From Elusimicrobia bacterium GWA2_69_24 (GTDB taxonomy: Bacteria > Elusimicrobiota > Elusimicrobia > UBA1565): a stretch of DNA of 46,047 bases. Numbering within the stretch: the stretch's first letter is position 1; every line of letters starts with the position of its first letter. A program made the position numbers and the translations under genes. Positions 31,110 to 38,733 of the stretch are shown here, in pieces. The stretch is from positions 1 through 46,047 of the forward strand of contig MGTY01000049.1 of NCBI GenBank assembly GCA_001799695.1. The letters run 5' to 3'. The notes beneath the pieces are model-generated. The model saw nothing but the letters and a program-made list of their open reading frames with translations. It did not search any database and was not told where the DNA came from.

Positions 31110-31769
31110 ATGGGGCGCTATTTCATCCGGACCGGCGGGAGGGTCAAGGGTCCGCTGGATGCCGGGGATATCGTCCTCCTCCATCAGTTCGGCCCGGATT
31201 TTCTCTTGTGTCCGGAGGGATCCTCCCCGAAATCCCGGGACCATTGGCGCCGCGCCGCGACCTTCCCCGAAGTCATGGCGTGCCGGATCCAGAGCGCGGC
31301 TGCGCCCCGGCGCCGCCCGATCGCGGACGCCGTCCTCGATCCGGCTCCGGCTCCGGTGGCTGAGTCGATGGCTCCGTCGGCGCCCGTCCCGTCCCGTCGG
31401 CCGCTGGCGCTGGGCGCCGTCTGCGCCGTCGCCGCGCTCATCGCGTTGTCCTTCGCCTTGGTCCGGCATTTCCAGCCGGAGGCGGGGAGGGACGCCCGGC
31501 TTCCGGTTGCGCCGCGCGTTTTGGGGGATTCTGTCGACGAGGGAGCGGCCGCCCTGGCGGCATCCGAGACGCTTTCCCGGCTGCTCCAGGGCCGGGGACT
31601 GAAGATCGGGGAGGCCAGGGTATTCCGCGAGGGGCGCCGGCCCTTCGAGATCCATTGGGACACCCACTGCGGGGCCGCGGTCCTCAAACGCGCCGGCAAG
31701 GCTGGGGAATTCTCGCCCGCCAACGATGCCGCCCGGCGCCTGCTGGACGGGAGGGACCCGTGCCGGTGA
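31110..31769 (+). CDS. GYF_2-like N-terminal domain protein with one membrane helix
   Basis: 219 aa; ATG at 31110, 5 bp after the previous stop. Residues 1-55 (MGRYFIRTGGRVKGPLDAGD ... FGPDFLLCPEG ... SRDHWRRAATFPEV) resemble GYF_2/DUF4339 modules, which have the pattern aromatic-x-GPh...h...W..A. A closely similar domain makes up the whole protein at 36468. A Pro/Ala linker, a membrane helix (LALGAVCAVAALIALSFALV, about 93-112) and a periplasmic domain with one Cys pair candidate (THCGAA, RDPCR) follow. Position between a receiver/MBL regulator and prepilin genes suggests a role in pilus or pseudopilus assembly or its control (inference). Its stop overlaps the next start by GTGA. Confidence 0.7.
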   Translation: MGRYFIRTGGRVKGPLDAGDIVLLHQFGPDFLLCPEGSSPKSRDHWRRAATFPEVMACRIQSAAAPRRRPIADAVLDPAPAPVAESMAPSAPVPSRRPLALGAVCAVAALIALSFALVRHFQPEAGRDARLPVAPRVLGDSVDEGAAALAASETLSRLLQGRGLKIGEARVFREGRRPFEIHWDTHCGAAVLKRAGKAGEFSPANDAARRLLDGRDPCR

Positions 31770-32215
31770 GGGATATCGCGGAGTCTTCCGGCGAACGGGG
31801 CGCCGCTCTGGCGGAATTGCTCGTCTCCATCCTGATCCTCGCCTTCGCCATCTCCGCCGTCGCCGGCGTGATGTTCACGACGAAACTGCGCGCCTCGGCT
31901 TCCGAGGACCAGGAGGCCGCGGTCCGCCATGTCGACATGCTGCTCCAGGATCTGCGCAACTATGTGACGGCCGACACGTCCCCCATCCCCGAAGCCCCGG
32001 GTGCTCCGGCCTGGCACCTGCCGTCCGACCAGAGTTGCGTGGCTTGCTGGGCCCTGTCTTCGGGAGTCCATGACGTGACGCCCCGGCTTCCGGCCGCTCT
32101 GCGCGATCCTCCGCGCAGCGGACGTTTGACCTACACGGTGACCGATGTCGTCATGAACGGGGAGACCCTGCCGCAGGTGACCGCGGAGCTGCGCTGGGAC
32201 CGGGTCAGGCAATGA
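31766..32215 (+). CDS. Type IV pilin-like minor (pseudo)pilin
   Basis: 149 aa from GTG at 31766 (GTGA overlap with the previous stop); an in-frame GTG at 31760 is the alternative. The leader GERG is followed by AALAELLVSILILAFAISAV: prepilin peptidase would cut after Gly12, leaving Glu at +5, as in GspI/PilV-type minor pilins. The mature part is short, with a Cys pair in QSCVACWAL. Assigned to the type IV pilus/type II secretion machinery in the inner membrane and periplasm; the pilin type cannot be fixed. Next gene overlaps by ATGA. Confidence 0.85.
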   Translation: MRDIAESSGERGAALAELLVSILILAFAISAVAGVMFTTKLRASASEDQEAAVRHVDMLLQDLRNYVTADTSPIPEAPGAPAWHLPSDQSCVACWALSSGVHDVTPRLPAALRDPPRSGRLTYTVTDVVMNGETLPQVTAELRWDRVRQ

Positions 32216-32820
32216 GCGCCCCCGCGGACTGCGGAGAGTTCGGCTTCACCCTGGCGGAATTGCTGATCGCCGTGACTTTGTTCGTCCTGGTCTTCGCCGC
32301 GATCCTCGCCTTCTGCTCCTCGTCGTTCCGGTCGAGCGCCGACCTGGTGGCGGAAGGACTCGTCCAGAGCGACCTCCGGATGCTGGAACACGCGCTGTCG
32401 AAGGCTTCCGGGAACGCGACCTTCGTGGAGTCTCCGTCCACCGGGACCCTCTCCGTATCCGAACTGTGCCTATGGGAGAATGTGAGTTCGGACGACGGGA
32501 CCAGCGCCTTGACGGCCGGCGCGCGGAGGTTCTCCCGTTTCTGTCGGACGGGCGGGGGGCAGGTGTTCCTGCATCAGGGGGGATTCCCGCGACCGTCTTT
32601 CGCCTGCGGCAGCCCGGCCCCGGGGGTCGACGTCACGGCTCTGGTGGGGGGGGATTCCGCGCAGGTCTCGGCGGCCCTGGTGTTCCAGCGTCCCGCCGGG
32701 GAGAGCAATGTGGTCCTGGTCGATTACCAGCTCTATCTCCCCGCGCGGGCTGCTCGGCGCGGCGTCGCGGTGCAGGGCAGTCTGCAGCTGAACATCCAAG
32801 GGGCGATTGACCTGCCATGA
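32212..32820 (+). CDS. Type IV pilin-like minor (pseudo)pilin, PilW/GspJ type
   Basis: 202 aa, ATG overlapping the previous stop. CGEFG is followed by FTLAELLIAVTLFVLVFAAI, a textbook prepilin cleavage site with Glu at +5. The 180-residue mature part with strand-rich C-terminal half (ALVFQRPAGESNVVLVDYQL) fits the size of PilW/GspJ proteins. Several Cys residues (LCLWEN, RFCRTG, FACGSP) may form disulphides. It is the middle of three ATGA-linked pilin genes. Confidence 0.88.
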   Translation: MSAPADCGEFGFTLAELLIAVTLFVLVFAAILAFCSSSFRSSADLVAEGLVQSDLRMLEHALSKASGNATFVESPSTGTLSVSELCLWENVSSDDGTSALTAGARRFSRFCRTGGGQVFLHQGGFPRPSFACGSPAPGVDVTALVGGDSAQVSAALVFQRPAGESNVVLVDYQLYLPARAARRGVAVQGSLQLNIQGAIDLP

Positions 32821-33176
32821 GACATCCGAGCTGGCCGGCGCGCGTCCTCCGCGGCGAGGACGGGATGTTCCTGGTCCAGACCATGGTCCTGCTCCTGCTC
32901 ATCGCCATCATCTCCAGCATGATGATCCGCCTGAGCTTCTCGCGCCGTCTGGGCGCCGTGCAGCGGCAGCGCAGCCGGGTGGGCAATCAGGCGAGCTTGG
33001 GCGCCCAGGGAGTACTCCAGGCCTGCGTAGGGAACTCCGATTTCGGGCGCACGACCTGCGCTCTGACCTCGGGCCAGAGCGCTTGTCTGCCGTCCAGCAT
33101 CGGAGGCCGCCCCGTCGTCGTCCAGACTTCCGGGACCCCGCCGGACTGCGTGGTGACGATCAAGGTCGGGGATTGA
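32817..33176 (+). CDS. PilX/GspK-like pilin-like protein lacking Glu5
   Basis: 119 aa, ATG overlapping the previous stop. RGEDG is followed by MFLVQTMVLLLLIAIISSMM, so cleavage after Gly16 would leave Gln, not Glu, at +5. Tip pseudopilins of the GspK type also lack Glu5, and PilX is often encoded after PilV/PilW, so this is probably the tip or priming subunit (inference). Cys residues QACVGN, TTCALT, SACLPS and PDCVVT would give two disulphides. It is the last of the overlapped set; 220 bp follow before the next gene. Confidence 0.75.
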   Translation: MRHPSWPARVLRGEDGMFLVQTMVLLLLIAIISSMMIRLSFSRRLGAVQRQRSRVGNQASLGAQGVLQACVGNSDFGRTTCALTSGQSACLPSSIGGRPVVVQTSGTPPDCVVTIKVGD

Positions 33177-33396
33177 AGTCGGCAACCAGCGCAGCTTCCG
33201 GCTGGAGCGCATATCGAGCTCGGACTTGTGGGCGTGGACTGCAGCGGGGCGGAACGGGCGTACTGAGAAGTTCGGAACAACGAGTCACAATGTTAAAGTG
33301 AAATGCACGAGTCGGGCAGTCCAGTCCATCGGCAGAGCGTTGTCTATGAGCCCGCTTGCCATGGGCATCGCCCGACAAGCGCCAAGAGGCAAACCT
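33177..33396 (+). other. Non-coding gap between pilin-like genes and the secreted tail-fibre-like gene
   Basis: 220 bp without a supported gene. TTAAAGT near 33293 could be part of a promoter and AGAGG before 33397 is a ribosome site. No repeat or terminator hairpin was recognised. Base composition is less GC-rich than around it. Confidence 0.3.
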
Positions 33397-33990
33397 ATGC
33401 GCAATACCCGACATATCCGAATCAGGATCGATCTCAACCGAAGGCAGTTCGCCGCGGCCTTGGCGTGCGCACTGGTCGTGTCGGCGATAGGGATCCTCTG
33501 TGCGGAAACCCTTACGATGACGACCTACTACCCATCTCCCGTCGGGATATACCGGAAGCTGGTCAGCACGGCGCAGGCGGTGTTCGCCCGAGATGCGGGC
33601 GACGCGATACTGGTCCCGCCGAGCAATGCCGCCGGCAAGGTGGGCATCGGGACCACGGCTCCCGTCGCGAAATTGGATATCCAGGGGTCGATCGCCATTC
33701 GCGACGGTACGCAGGGGGCCAATAAGTTCTTGACCTCTGATGCCGACGGCGGGGCCAGTTGGACGGAAGGGGGAGGTTGGCCGGGAGGCAGCTACTGCGT
33801 CATGATGAACGGAGGTTCATGTCCGGCGGGATTCGCGGCTTCCCAGTTGAACTTGGTCGTCGGGATGAATGCCCACGATCATTGCGAGGGGATCCATTGG
33901 TCCGGCACCCAACCGGGGAGCAGCGAGTGCAACTTGGCATGGCCTTCAGCGTGGGTCAATCGAGTAATCCTCAGATTCTGCTGTAAATAG
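33397..33990 (+). CDS. Secreted pilin-associated / tail-fibre-like protein
   Basis: 197 aa from ATG at 33397, with AGAGG upstream; earlier in-frame ATGs add only a non-hydrophobic extension. A basic N-terminus and a membrane/signal segment (FAAALACALVVSAIGILCAE) lead to TLTMTTYYPSPVGIYRKL, a motif I recall in many small surface proteins of Elusimicrobiota and Omnitrophota. Then GKVGIGTTAPVAKLDIQGSI, the tail-fibre-like repeat found in trimeric adhesins and phage fibres. The C-terminal 70 residues contain several Cys (SYCVMM, GSCPAG, DHCEGI, SECNLA, RFCCK). Likely surface-exposed; adhesion is an inference. It closes the pilin-related region. Confidence 0.7.
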   Translation: MRNTRHIRIRIDLNRRQFAAALACALVVSAIGILCAETLTMTTYYPSPVGIYRKLVSTAQAVFARDAGDAILVPPSNAAGKVGIGTTAPVAKLDIQGSIAIRDGTQGANKFLTSDADGGASWTEGGGWPGGSYCVMMNGGSCPAGFAASQLNLVVGMNAHDHCEGIHWSGTQPGSSECNLAWPSAWVNRVILRFCCK

Positions 33991-34035
33991 AGGCCGACGC
34001 GAGGGGGCGGATCCGCGAGTCCTCTCGAAGAGGGA

Positions 34036-34764
34036 TCAGCGGTTGGCGTCTTCCGGACGGGCCAGGGCGAAGTCCCGCCGTTCCTTCGCGCCCTCGGCGG
34101 CCATCACGTGCGCTCCCGAGGCGTCGCTGAGCGCGGATTGGGCCATGGACATCCGCTGGTCCTGCCCGAGCTTGCGCAAGGACGGGATGAAGTCCTCCAT
34201 CAGGGTCCCGGTCCCGGTCGGCAGGACGATGGAGACGAAGTAGCCTCCCGTGTTGACGGGGAGCCAGGCCCGGTAGCGTCCCTTGGCGTCCAGTTCCGCG
34301 CCGAAGTCCTCGCCCGCGTTGGGGTCCTTGAACAGGACCTGCCCCTCGCCTACCGGGCCGGTGGTGCGGAGCTCGAAGACCTGGCCTTCCAGGAACCATT
34401 TCGGGACGGAGTCCGAGGGGCCGAGTATCCGGAACTGCACCTTCTTGTTCTGCGGCGGGGCCGGCGGGACCGGGGGGGCCGTGACCTCGGGGGCCGCAGG
34501 CTGCTGGAAGCGCGCCTCCTTCTCGCCGAAGGCCATGAGCCCTTTCGCCTTGTCCGTGAGCTTCGGGAGGACCAATCCCAGGAGCAGGAGGACGGCCGCG
34601 ATCAGGAAGTAGTTCACGATCTTCCGCCAATCCTTGGGAGGCGGCTTCACGTTCTCCATCTCGGCGACCGGGGCGTCCTCCTTCAGGTCCCGGTAGCAGT
34701 AGGGACAGCGCTCCGCGCTCGGCTCGATCTCCAGGTCGCATCCGGGGCACTTTCTAGGGGGCAT
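34036..34764 (-). CDS. Zinc-ribbon, single-pass membrane protein
   Basis: 242 aa, ATG at 34764 with AGGAAC after the kinase stop 12 bp upstream. The N-terminus has CPGCDLEIEPSAERCPYC, two CxxC knuckles of a zinc ribbon on the cytoplasmic side. One membrane helix follows (IVNYFLIAAVLLLLGLVLP, about 50-68), then a Pro-rich linker and a periplasmic domain (about 110-240) with strand pattern FRILGPSDSVPKWFLEGQVF. No family is recognised for that domain. Its position makes it a likely partner of the hybrid kinase encoded just upstream, for example a membrane signal carrier (inference). Confidence 0.7.
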   Translation of the reverse strand: MPPRKCPGCDLEIEPSAERCPYCYRDLKEDAPVAEMENVKPPPKDWRKIVNYFLIAAVLLLLGLVLPKLTDKAKGLMAFGEKEARFQQPAAPEVTAPPVPPAPPQNKKVQFRILGPSDSVPKWFLEGQVFELRTTGPVGEGQVLFKDPNAGEDFGAELDAKGRYRAWLPVNTGGYFVSIVLPTGTGTLMEDFIPSLRKLGQDQRMSMAQSALSDASGAHVMAAEGAKERRDFALARPEDANR

Positions 34765-34776
34765 GATCGTTGTTCC

Positions 34777-36414
34777 TCAGACGGCCAGAAGTTTGGACAG
34801 GGCGTGCTGCAACTGGTCCACCGTGAAAGGCTTCGCGATGAAGGTCATGGGGCCGTGGGACATCGCCTCGAAGAAGATGTCCGAGTTGGTGTGGCTGGTC
34901 ATCACGGCGACCTGAGCCTGGGGCTGGCTTTCCTTCACGGATTCGATCACCTGCACCCCGTTGGCGCCGGGGAGGTTGAGGTCCGTGAACACGATGTCGA
35001 AACGCTTGGTCTTGGCCGCGATGTGCTCGATGGCATGCAGGCCGTTGTCGAAGGCGGTGACCTGATGCCCGCCGGCCGAAAGAGCCTCCTCCAGGAAGCT
35101 CCGCACGTTCGGATCGTCCTCGACGATGAGGATGTCCCGGGCGGCTCCCCTCTTGGCCCGGGCCTCGAGCGGGAGCTGGAATACGAACAGGCTGCCGCCG
35201 GCTTCTTCGGCCTCCACCCATATGCGGCCGCGGTGCTGGGAGACGATCTCCTTGCAGATGGCGAGCCCGAGGCCGATGTTGGGGGCTCCGTCGGGCCGGT
35301 CCTTGTCCCCGATGCGGGAGAAGCGGTCGAAGATCATCTCGCGCTTCCCCGCGGGGATGCCGGGGCCGGAGTCGCCGACCTCGAAGCGCATCATGTCCCC
35401 GTCCTGCTTGACGCGGACGCGGATCCAGCCGCCTTCCGGGGTGTACTTGTGGGCGTTGGTGATGAGGTTGGAGACGACGCGCTCGATCCGCTGCATGTCC
35501 AAAGACATCTGCGGCAGGAGCAGGGGGATATCGATGCGGATCTCCTGCTTCTTCTTGGCGGCGACCACCTTCAGGCTTTCCGCGACGGATTTCACGAGGG
35601 CGCCGGCATCCGCCTGCTGGTATTGCAGATTGACCTTCCCCGACTCCAACTGGGAGAGGGTGAGGATCTCCGAGATGAGTTTGAGCAGGCGGTCGGCGCT
35701 CTCCTGGATCTTGTCCACCTTGTCCTTCTGTGCCGCGGTGAGCGGCTCCGCGGTGCGGGTGGAGGTGAGCAGGCCGATGTAGCCGTTGATCACCGCGAGC
35801 GGCGATTTCAGGTCGTGCGAGACCATGGAGAGGAACTGGGATTTGAGCTGGTCCAGCTTCTGGAGCTCCGTGTTCTTCTGCTGGAGGTCGGCGTTGGCCT
35901 TTTCGAGCGACTTCGACTGGGCCCGGATGCGCTCCTGGGAGGTGGACAGGGCCTTCTCCGCCATCTCGAGCTGGGCCCCGTGGCTCTCCGCGGTCTTCTT
36001 CAGGGTCGTGATCTCGTTGCGCAGGCGCTGCCGGTCCACCGCGTTCTTGATGATCCGCGGCAGGAGGATGGCGTCGAAAGTCCCCTGCACCAGGTAGTCC
36101 TGGGCGCCCCCCTTCTTGAGGGTGTCCAGGGCGAATTTCACGTCCCGGGGCTTGCAGAGGAGGAGGATGGCCACCTGCGGCGCCTTGGCCCGGATCCCGT
36201 CCACCACGGACGCGGGCATGGCGGGATCGGTCATCTCCGGGTCGATCAGGAGCGCCTCGGGGTTGAACGCCCCGATGTAATGCAGGGCGGACTCCACGGA
36301 AGGACACCAGCCCACCGGGAAGGTCGGGTCCTGCTGTCCCGCCAGGAGACGCTTGATGACGTCCGCCTGGGATTCGTCCTGCTGCAGGACAAGGATGCGG
36401 ATCTGTTCGCTCAT
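34777..36414 (-). CDS. Hybrid histidine kinase (degenerate REC-coiled coil-HisKA-HATPase-REC)
   Basis: 545 aa. Residues 1-125 fold like a receiver but lack the acidic pair (LVLQQDES) and have LLIDPEMTDP at the phospho-site, so it may be partly degenerate. A coiled coil (about 130-185) leads to the dimerisation helix with His in SMVSHDLKSP (about 200). The ATPase domain has NLITNAHKYTPE, DSGPGIP and NIGLGLAICKEI. A C-terminal receiver (about 425-540) is complete: VEDDP, FTDLNLPG (Asp about 478), MTSHT and KPF. No membrane helix is present. It is divergent from the small GYF_2-like gene and is followed by the zinc-ribbon gene at 12 bp, so those two are cotranscribed. Confidence 0.92.
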   Translation of the reverse strand: MSEQIRILVLQQDESQADVIKRLLAGQQDPTFPVGWCPSVESALHYIGAFNPEALLIDPEMTDPAMPASVVDGIRAKAPQVAILLLCKPRDVKFALDTLKKGGAQDYLVQGTFDAILLPRIIKNAVDRQRLRNEITTLKKTAESHGAQLEMAEKALSTSQERIRAQSKSLEKANADLQQKNTELQKLDQLKSQFLSMVSHDLKSPLAVINGYIGLLTSTRTAEPLTAAQKDKVDKIQESADRLLKLISEILTLSQLESGKVNLQYQQADAGALVKSVAESLKVVAAKKKQEIRIDIPLLLPQMSLDMQRIERVVSNLITNAHKYTPEGGWIRVRVKQDGDMMRFEVGDSGPGIPAGKREMIFDRFSRIGDKDRPDGAPNIGLGLAICKEIVSQHRGRIWVEAEEAGGSLFVFQLPLEARAKRGAARDILIVEDDPNVRSFLEEALSAGGHQVTAFDNGLHAIEHIAAKTKRFDIVFTDLNLPGANGVQVIESVKESQPQAQVAVMTSHTNSDIFFEAMSHGPMTFIAKPFTVDQLQHALSKLLAV

Positions 36415-36455
36415 GTTTCCATTCGGCCGGCGCCTCTTAACATAGCATTATTTCA

Positions 36456-36461
36456 TATCCT
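36456..36461 (+). promoter_or_regulatory. -10-like box TATCCT, 6 nt before ATG at 36468
   Basis: The same -10-to-start spacing as at 25663 and 29881, predicting a leaderless mRNA. The box itself is a 4/6 match. Confidence 0.35.
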
Positions 36462-36467
36462 ATCCGC

Positions 36468-36695
36468 ATGGGCCGGTATTTCATCCAAGTCGGCGGGAAG
36501 GTGAAAGGTCCCATGGAGGTGGAGGTCATCGTCGGCCTGCGCTGGTTCGGCCCAGACAGTCTCCTCTGCCCCGAAGCCGCCTCCACCAAGAGCCGGCACA
36601 ACTGGCTCCGGGCGCAGACCTTCCCCGAGATCCGGGCCTTTCTGCGGGGGCCCGGGACCCCGGGGACGGATGCCCCGGGGCAGGTATCCGGGTGA
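36468..36695 (+). CDS. Stand-alone GYF_2-like small protein
   Basis: 75 aa. Nearly the whole protein aligns with the first 55 residues of the protein at 31110: MGRYFIQVGGKVKGP, FGPDSLLCPEAAS, SRHNWLRAQTFPEI. GYF_2-like modules are usually adapters on membrane or RNA-polymerase-associated proteins, but function here is unknown. There is no membrane helix, so it is cytosolic. The strong match to a second gene in the window shows it is real despite its size. It is divergent from the hybrid kinase and 12 bp upstream of the small membrane gene. Confidence 0.75.
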   Translation: MGRYFIQVGGKVKGPMEVEVIVGLRWFGPDSLLCPEAASTKSRHNWLRAQTFPEIRAFLRGPGTPGTDAPGQVSG

Positions 36696-36707
36696 GGGTG
36701 GATTAGC

Positions 36708-37127
36708 ATGGACATGGAGCGGGAGAAGCGGATCGCGGATGCCTGGAAGAACTTCGGCTTCCATCTGACCATCACCGTGGCGCTATGGTTCCTGGCGCCG
36801 CGCTGGCTGCATCTGCGCGACCTGGTCCTGCCTCTCATCCTGCTGTCCCAGGGGGCGCAGCTGGTCGTCCATTACCTCACCCACGAATGGGTCTTCGCCC
36901 ACGAGGAGCCGGGGCGCGACTATTTCGCCAATTACAGCCCGAAGAGCTGGATCCCGGCCCAGCGTACCGACGATTCCGGCCGGACCGAGTCCTCCGAGCG
37001 GCTGTTCCGCGCCGCGGGCCGGACGACCGCGGCGGCGGAAGGGGCGCTCTTCATCCTGGTGCTGCTGCGGCTGGTGCCCGGGATCATGGACGCGATGGAG
37101 AAGACCTTCGTCCACCCGCCCGTCTGA
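36708..37127 (+). CDS. Small membrane protein, unknown function
   Basis: 139 aa, ATG at 36708. Three hydrophobic stretches (about 15-32, 40-56, 108-124) with a charged middle region (HEWVFAHEEPGRDYFANYSP). No family recognised. It follows the GYF_2-like gene at 12 bp and is probably in its operon. It converges with the secreted endonuclease gene, 18 bp between stops. Confidence 0.65.
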   Translation: MDMEREKRIADAWKNFGFHLTITVALWFLAPRWLHLRDLVLPLILLSQGAQLVVHYLTHEWVFAHEEPGRDYFANYSPKSWIPAQRTDDSGRTESSERLFRAAGRTTAAAEGALFILVLLRLVPGIMDAMEKTFVHPPV

Positions 37128-37145
37128 GCGGTCGGAGCCGCCGCC

Positions 37146-38576
37146 TCAGCGGCGCCGGCCGTGCCGGCCGTGTCTGCCGTTGCCGCGGTTGCGGGTGGGC
37201 ACCTGGGCGGAGCGTCCCGACACCGTGTTCGACGAGGAGTGCTCCCCGGACGACCGCATGCGGAAAGCCTCGGCCCCGATGCGGTCCGCCAGCCCCGGGT
37301 CGTCCACGAAGGGGTTGCGGTTGCCCTGGAACTTCTCGACCCGGTCGTTGCGCTCGCGTTCGAGGTTGGTCGGGGGGTGCTCCCGGTTCCAGCGCAGGAA
37401 CATCTCGATGCGGCTGTTCCAGAAGAACTGGGCCACGTTCCGGGGCAGGATCTCCCCGCTGTTCATGTACCGCGTGTAGAAATACAGCATGCCGCGCGCC
37501 ACGCGGCCCTTGTCCGCGTCCGGGGGCTCGAACAGGCCCTGGCCGAGCTTGGCCCCCGCCTTGGTCTTGTATTCCGCGGCGTTGTCCGGGACCTCGCCGA
37601 AAGGATAGCGGCTGCGCATCCCGTTGGGATGCTGGAGGGTGGGCATCAGGTGGTGGAGGTCCGAACGCATCGGCGTGCGCTTGCTGAAATAGGACTGGGG
37701 CCAGAGGTGCTCGACGTTCATCCCCTTCGATTCGACGTAGCCGTCGCCGTCCTGGTCGCCCCGCTCGCCGTACCGGGTGCCGTCGCTGCCGGACCCCGGG
37801 ATGAAGAGGCCGGAGTAGACCGCGTAGATGCCGCGCACGCCGTTCACCACGACGTTGTCGATCTGGGAGAACAGCGCGGACTTGGCGTCATCGTAGGAGC
37901 GGGACTGGGCGCGGTTGGTCTGGTGGCTCAGCTGCCGGAGGAGCTCGGCGCCGCTTCCGGGGGTGGTCCGGACCGCTCCGCCCACCTGGGCGCCGGGCTG
38001 GGCCGTGGGGACCGCGTCCGCGTCCAGGGTGCGGAGCTGGCTGCCGCCATCGAAGAAGTTGGAGAGCCGGCTGTAGGCACCGGAGATGGGCGCGTTCTGC
38101 TCCTGCTTCTCCTGGAGCGACTCCTGGAGCGTCGCCGCGCTATCCGAAGTCGAGCGGGCCCGCTGGGAGACCGCGGCCTGCTTGCCGTGGCCCCGGCTTT
38201 CGCGGCGGATGCCGGAATCCAGCCGTCCGGAGGACCCTTCGGCGGACACGGCCGGGGCTCCCAGGCGCGACTCGGAGCGCTGGGCGACGGCGGCGGCGCC
38301 CACGGACTGGATGCCGCCGGCCGCGAGGCGCTGGGAGACGATCGGTTCCAGAGTGGTGTGGAGGCTCGGGGCGGCCAGGGACGGGAGCCCGGGGAGCATG
38401 GAGACGGGCGAGGGGGTGAGCGACTGCTGCTGGAAGGCGATCGCCGCGGCGCCGAGGGCCGGGGCGGCGATGACGACGGGAACGGCGGTCACCTGGGTGT
38501 GGAGCTGCTGCGCCCGCGCTTCCGGGAGCGCCAGGGCCAGGAGGGCCGCCGCCAGCCGCATCGTGGTGTTCATCAT
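37146..38576 (-). CDS. Secreted endonuclease I family nuclease
   Basis: 476 aa, ATG at 38576 (or 38573), with GGAGGAGG about 11 nt upstream. Signal peptide MMNTTMRLAAALLALALPEA, cut near ARA-QQ. An Ala/Pro-rich stretch to about residue 165 contains YSRLSNFFDGG, like the AAA+ gene at 4093. The catalytic domain (about 240-410) is of the EndA/Vvn type: NVEHLWPQSYF (general-base His about 290), RSDLHHLMPT, NGMRSRYPFGEV and a late RNEREHPP-like helix (FLRWNREHPPTNLERERNDR). Such enzymes cut DNA and RNA outside the cytoplasm with one divalent metal. The tail is Arg/Gly/His-rich and likely flexible. It serves for nutrient scavenging or DNA release (family knowledge). Confidence 0.9.
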   Translation of the reverse strand: MMNTTMRLAAALLALALPEARAQQLHTQVTAVPVVIAAPALGAAAIAFQQQSLTPSPVSMLPGLPSLAAPSLHTTLEPIVSQRLAAGGIQSVGAAAVAQRSESRLGAPAVSAEGSSGRLDSGIRRESRGHGKQAAVSQRARSTSDSAATLQESLQEKQEQNAPISGAYSRLSNFFDGGSQLRTLDADAVPTAQPGAQVGGAVRTTPGSGAELLRQLSHQTNRAQSRSYDDAKSALFSQIDNVVVNGVRGIYAVYSGLFIPGSGSDGTRYGERGDQDGDGYVESKGMNVEHLWPQSYFSKRTPMRSDLHHLMPTLQHPNGMRSRYPFGEVPDNAAEYKTKAGAKLGQGLFEPPDADKGRVARGMLYFYTRYMNSGEILPRNVAQFFWNSRIEMFLRWNREHPPTNLERERNDRVEKFQGNRNPFVDDPGLADRIGAEAFRMRSSGEHSSSNTVSGRSAQVPTRNRGNGRHGRHGRRR

Positions 38577-38733
38577 TAAGAGTATGGACCTCCTCCGAAC
38601 CCCGTGCCTGGGCTAGGAGTCCTTCATTTTAGGGGCCAAAGGGCCTACGCGTCACCCTGGCAGTAGCGTTGCACGATTGTCATGATGAATAACTGTTATG
38701 ATTTCTCTTCGCCGGACCTCGAGGGCTAACCGA
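38577..38733. other. Divergent promoter region between endonuclease and transketolase genes
   Basis: 157 bp, AT-richer near 38680-38705. TATGAT at 38695-38700 is a possible -10 for the plus-strand gene, with a leader of about 27 nt. The minus side holds the GGAGGAGG ribosome site. No repeat seen. Confidence 0.4.

Noticed and set aside
34108-36504. 798-codon open frame opposite the hybrid kinase and zinc-ribbon genes
   Set aside because: Low-complexity Gly/Leu/Arg/Asp-rich translation without domains, opposite clear histidine-kinase motifs.
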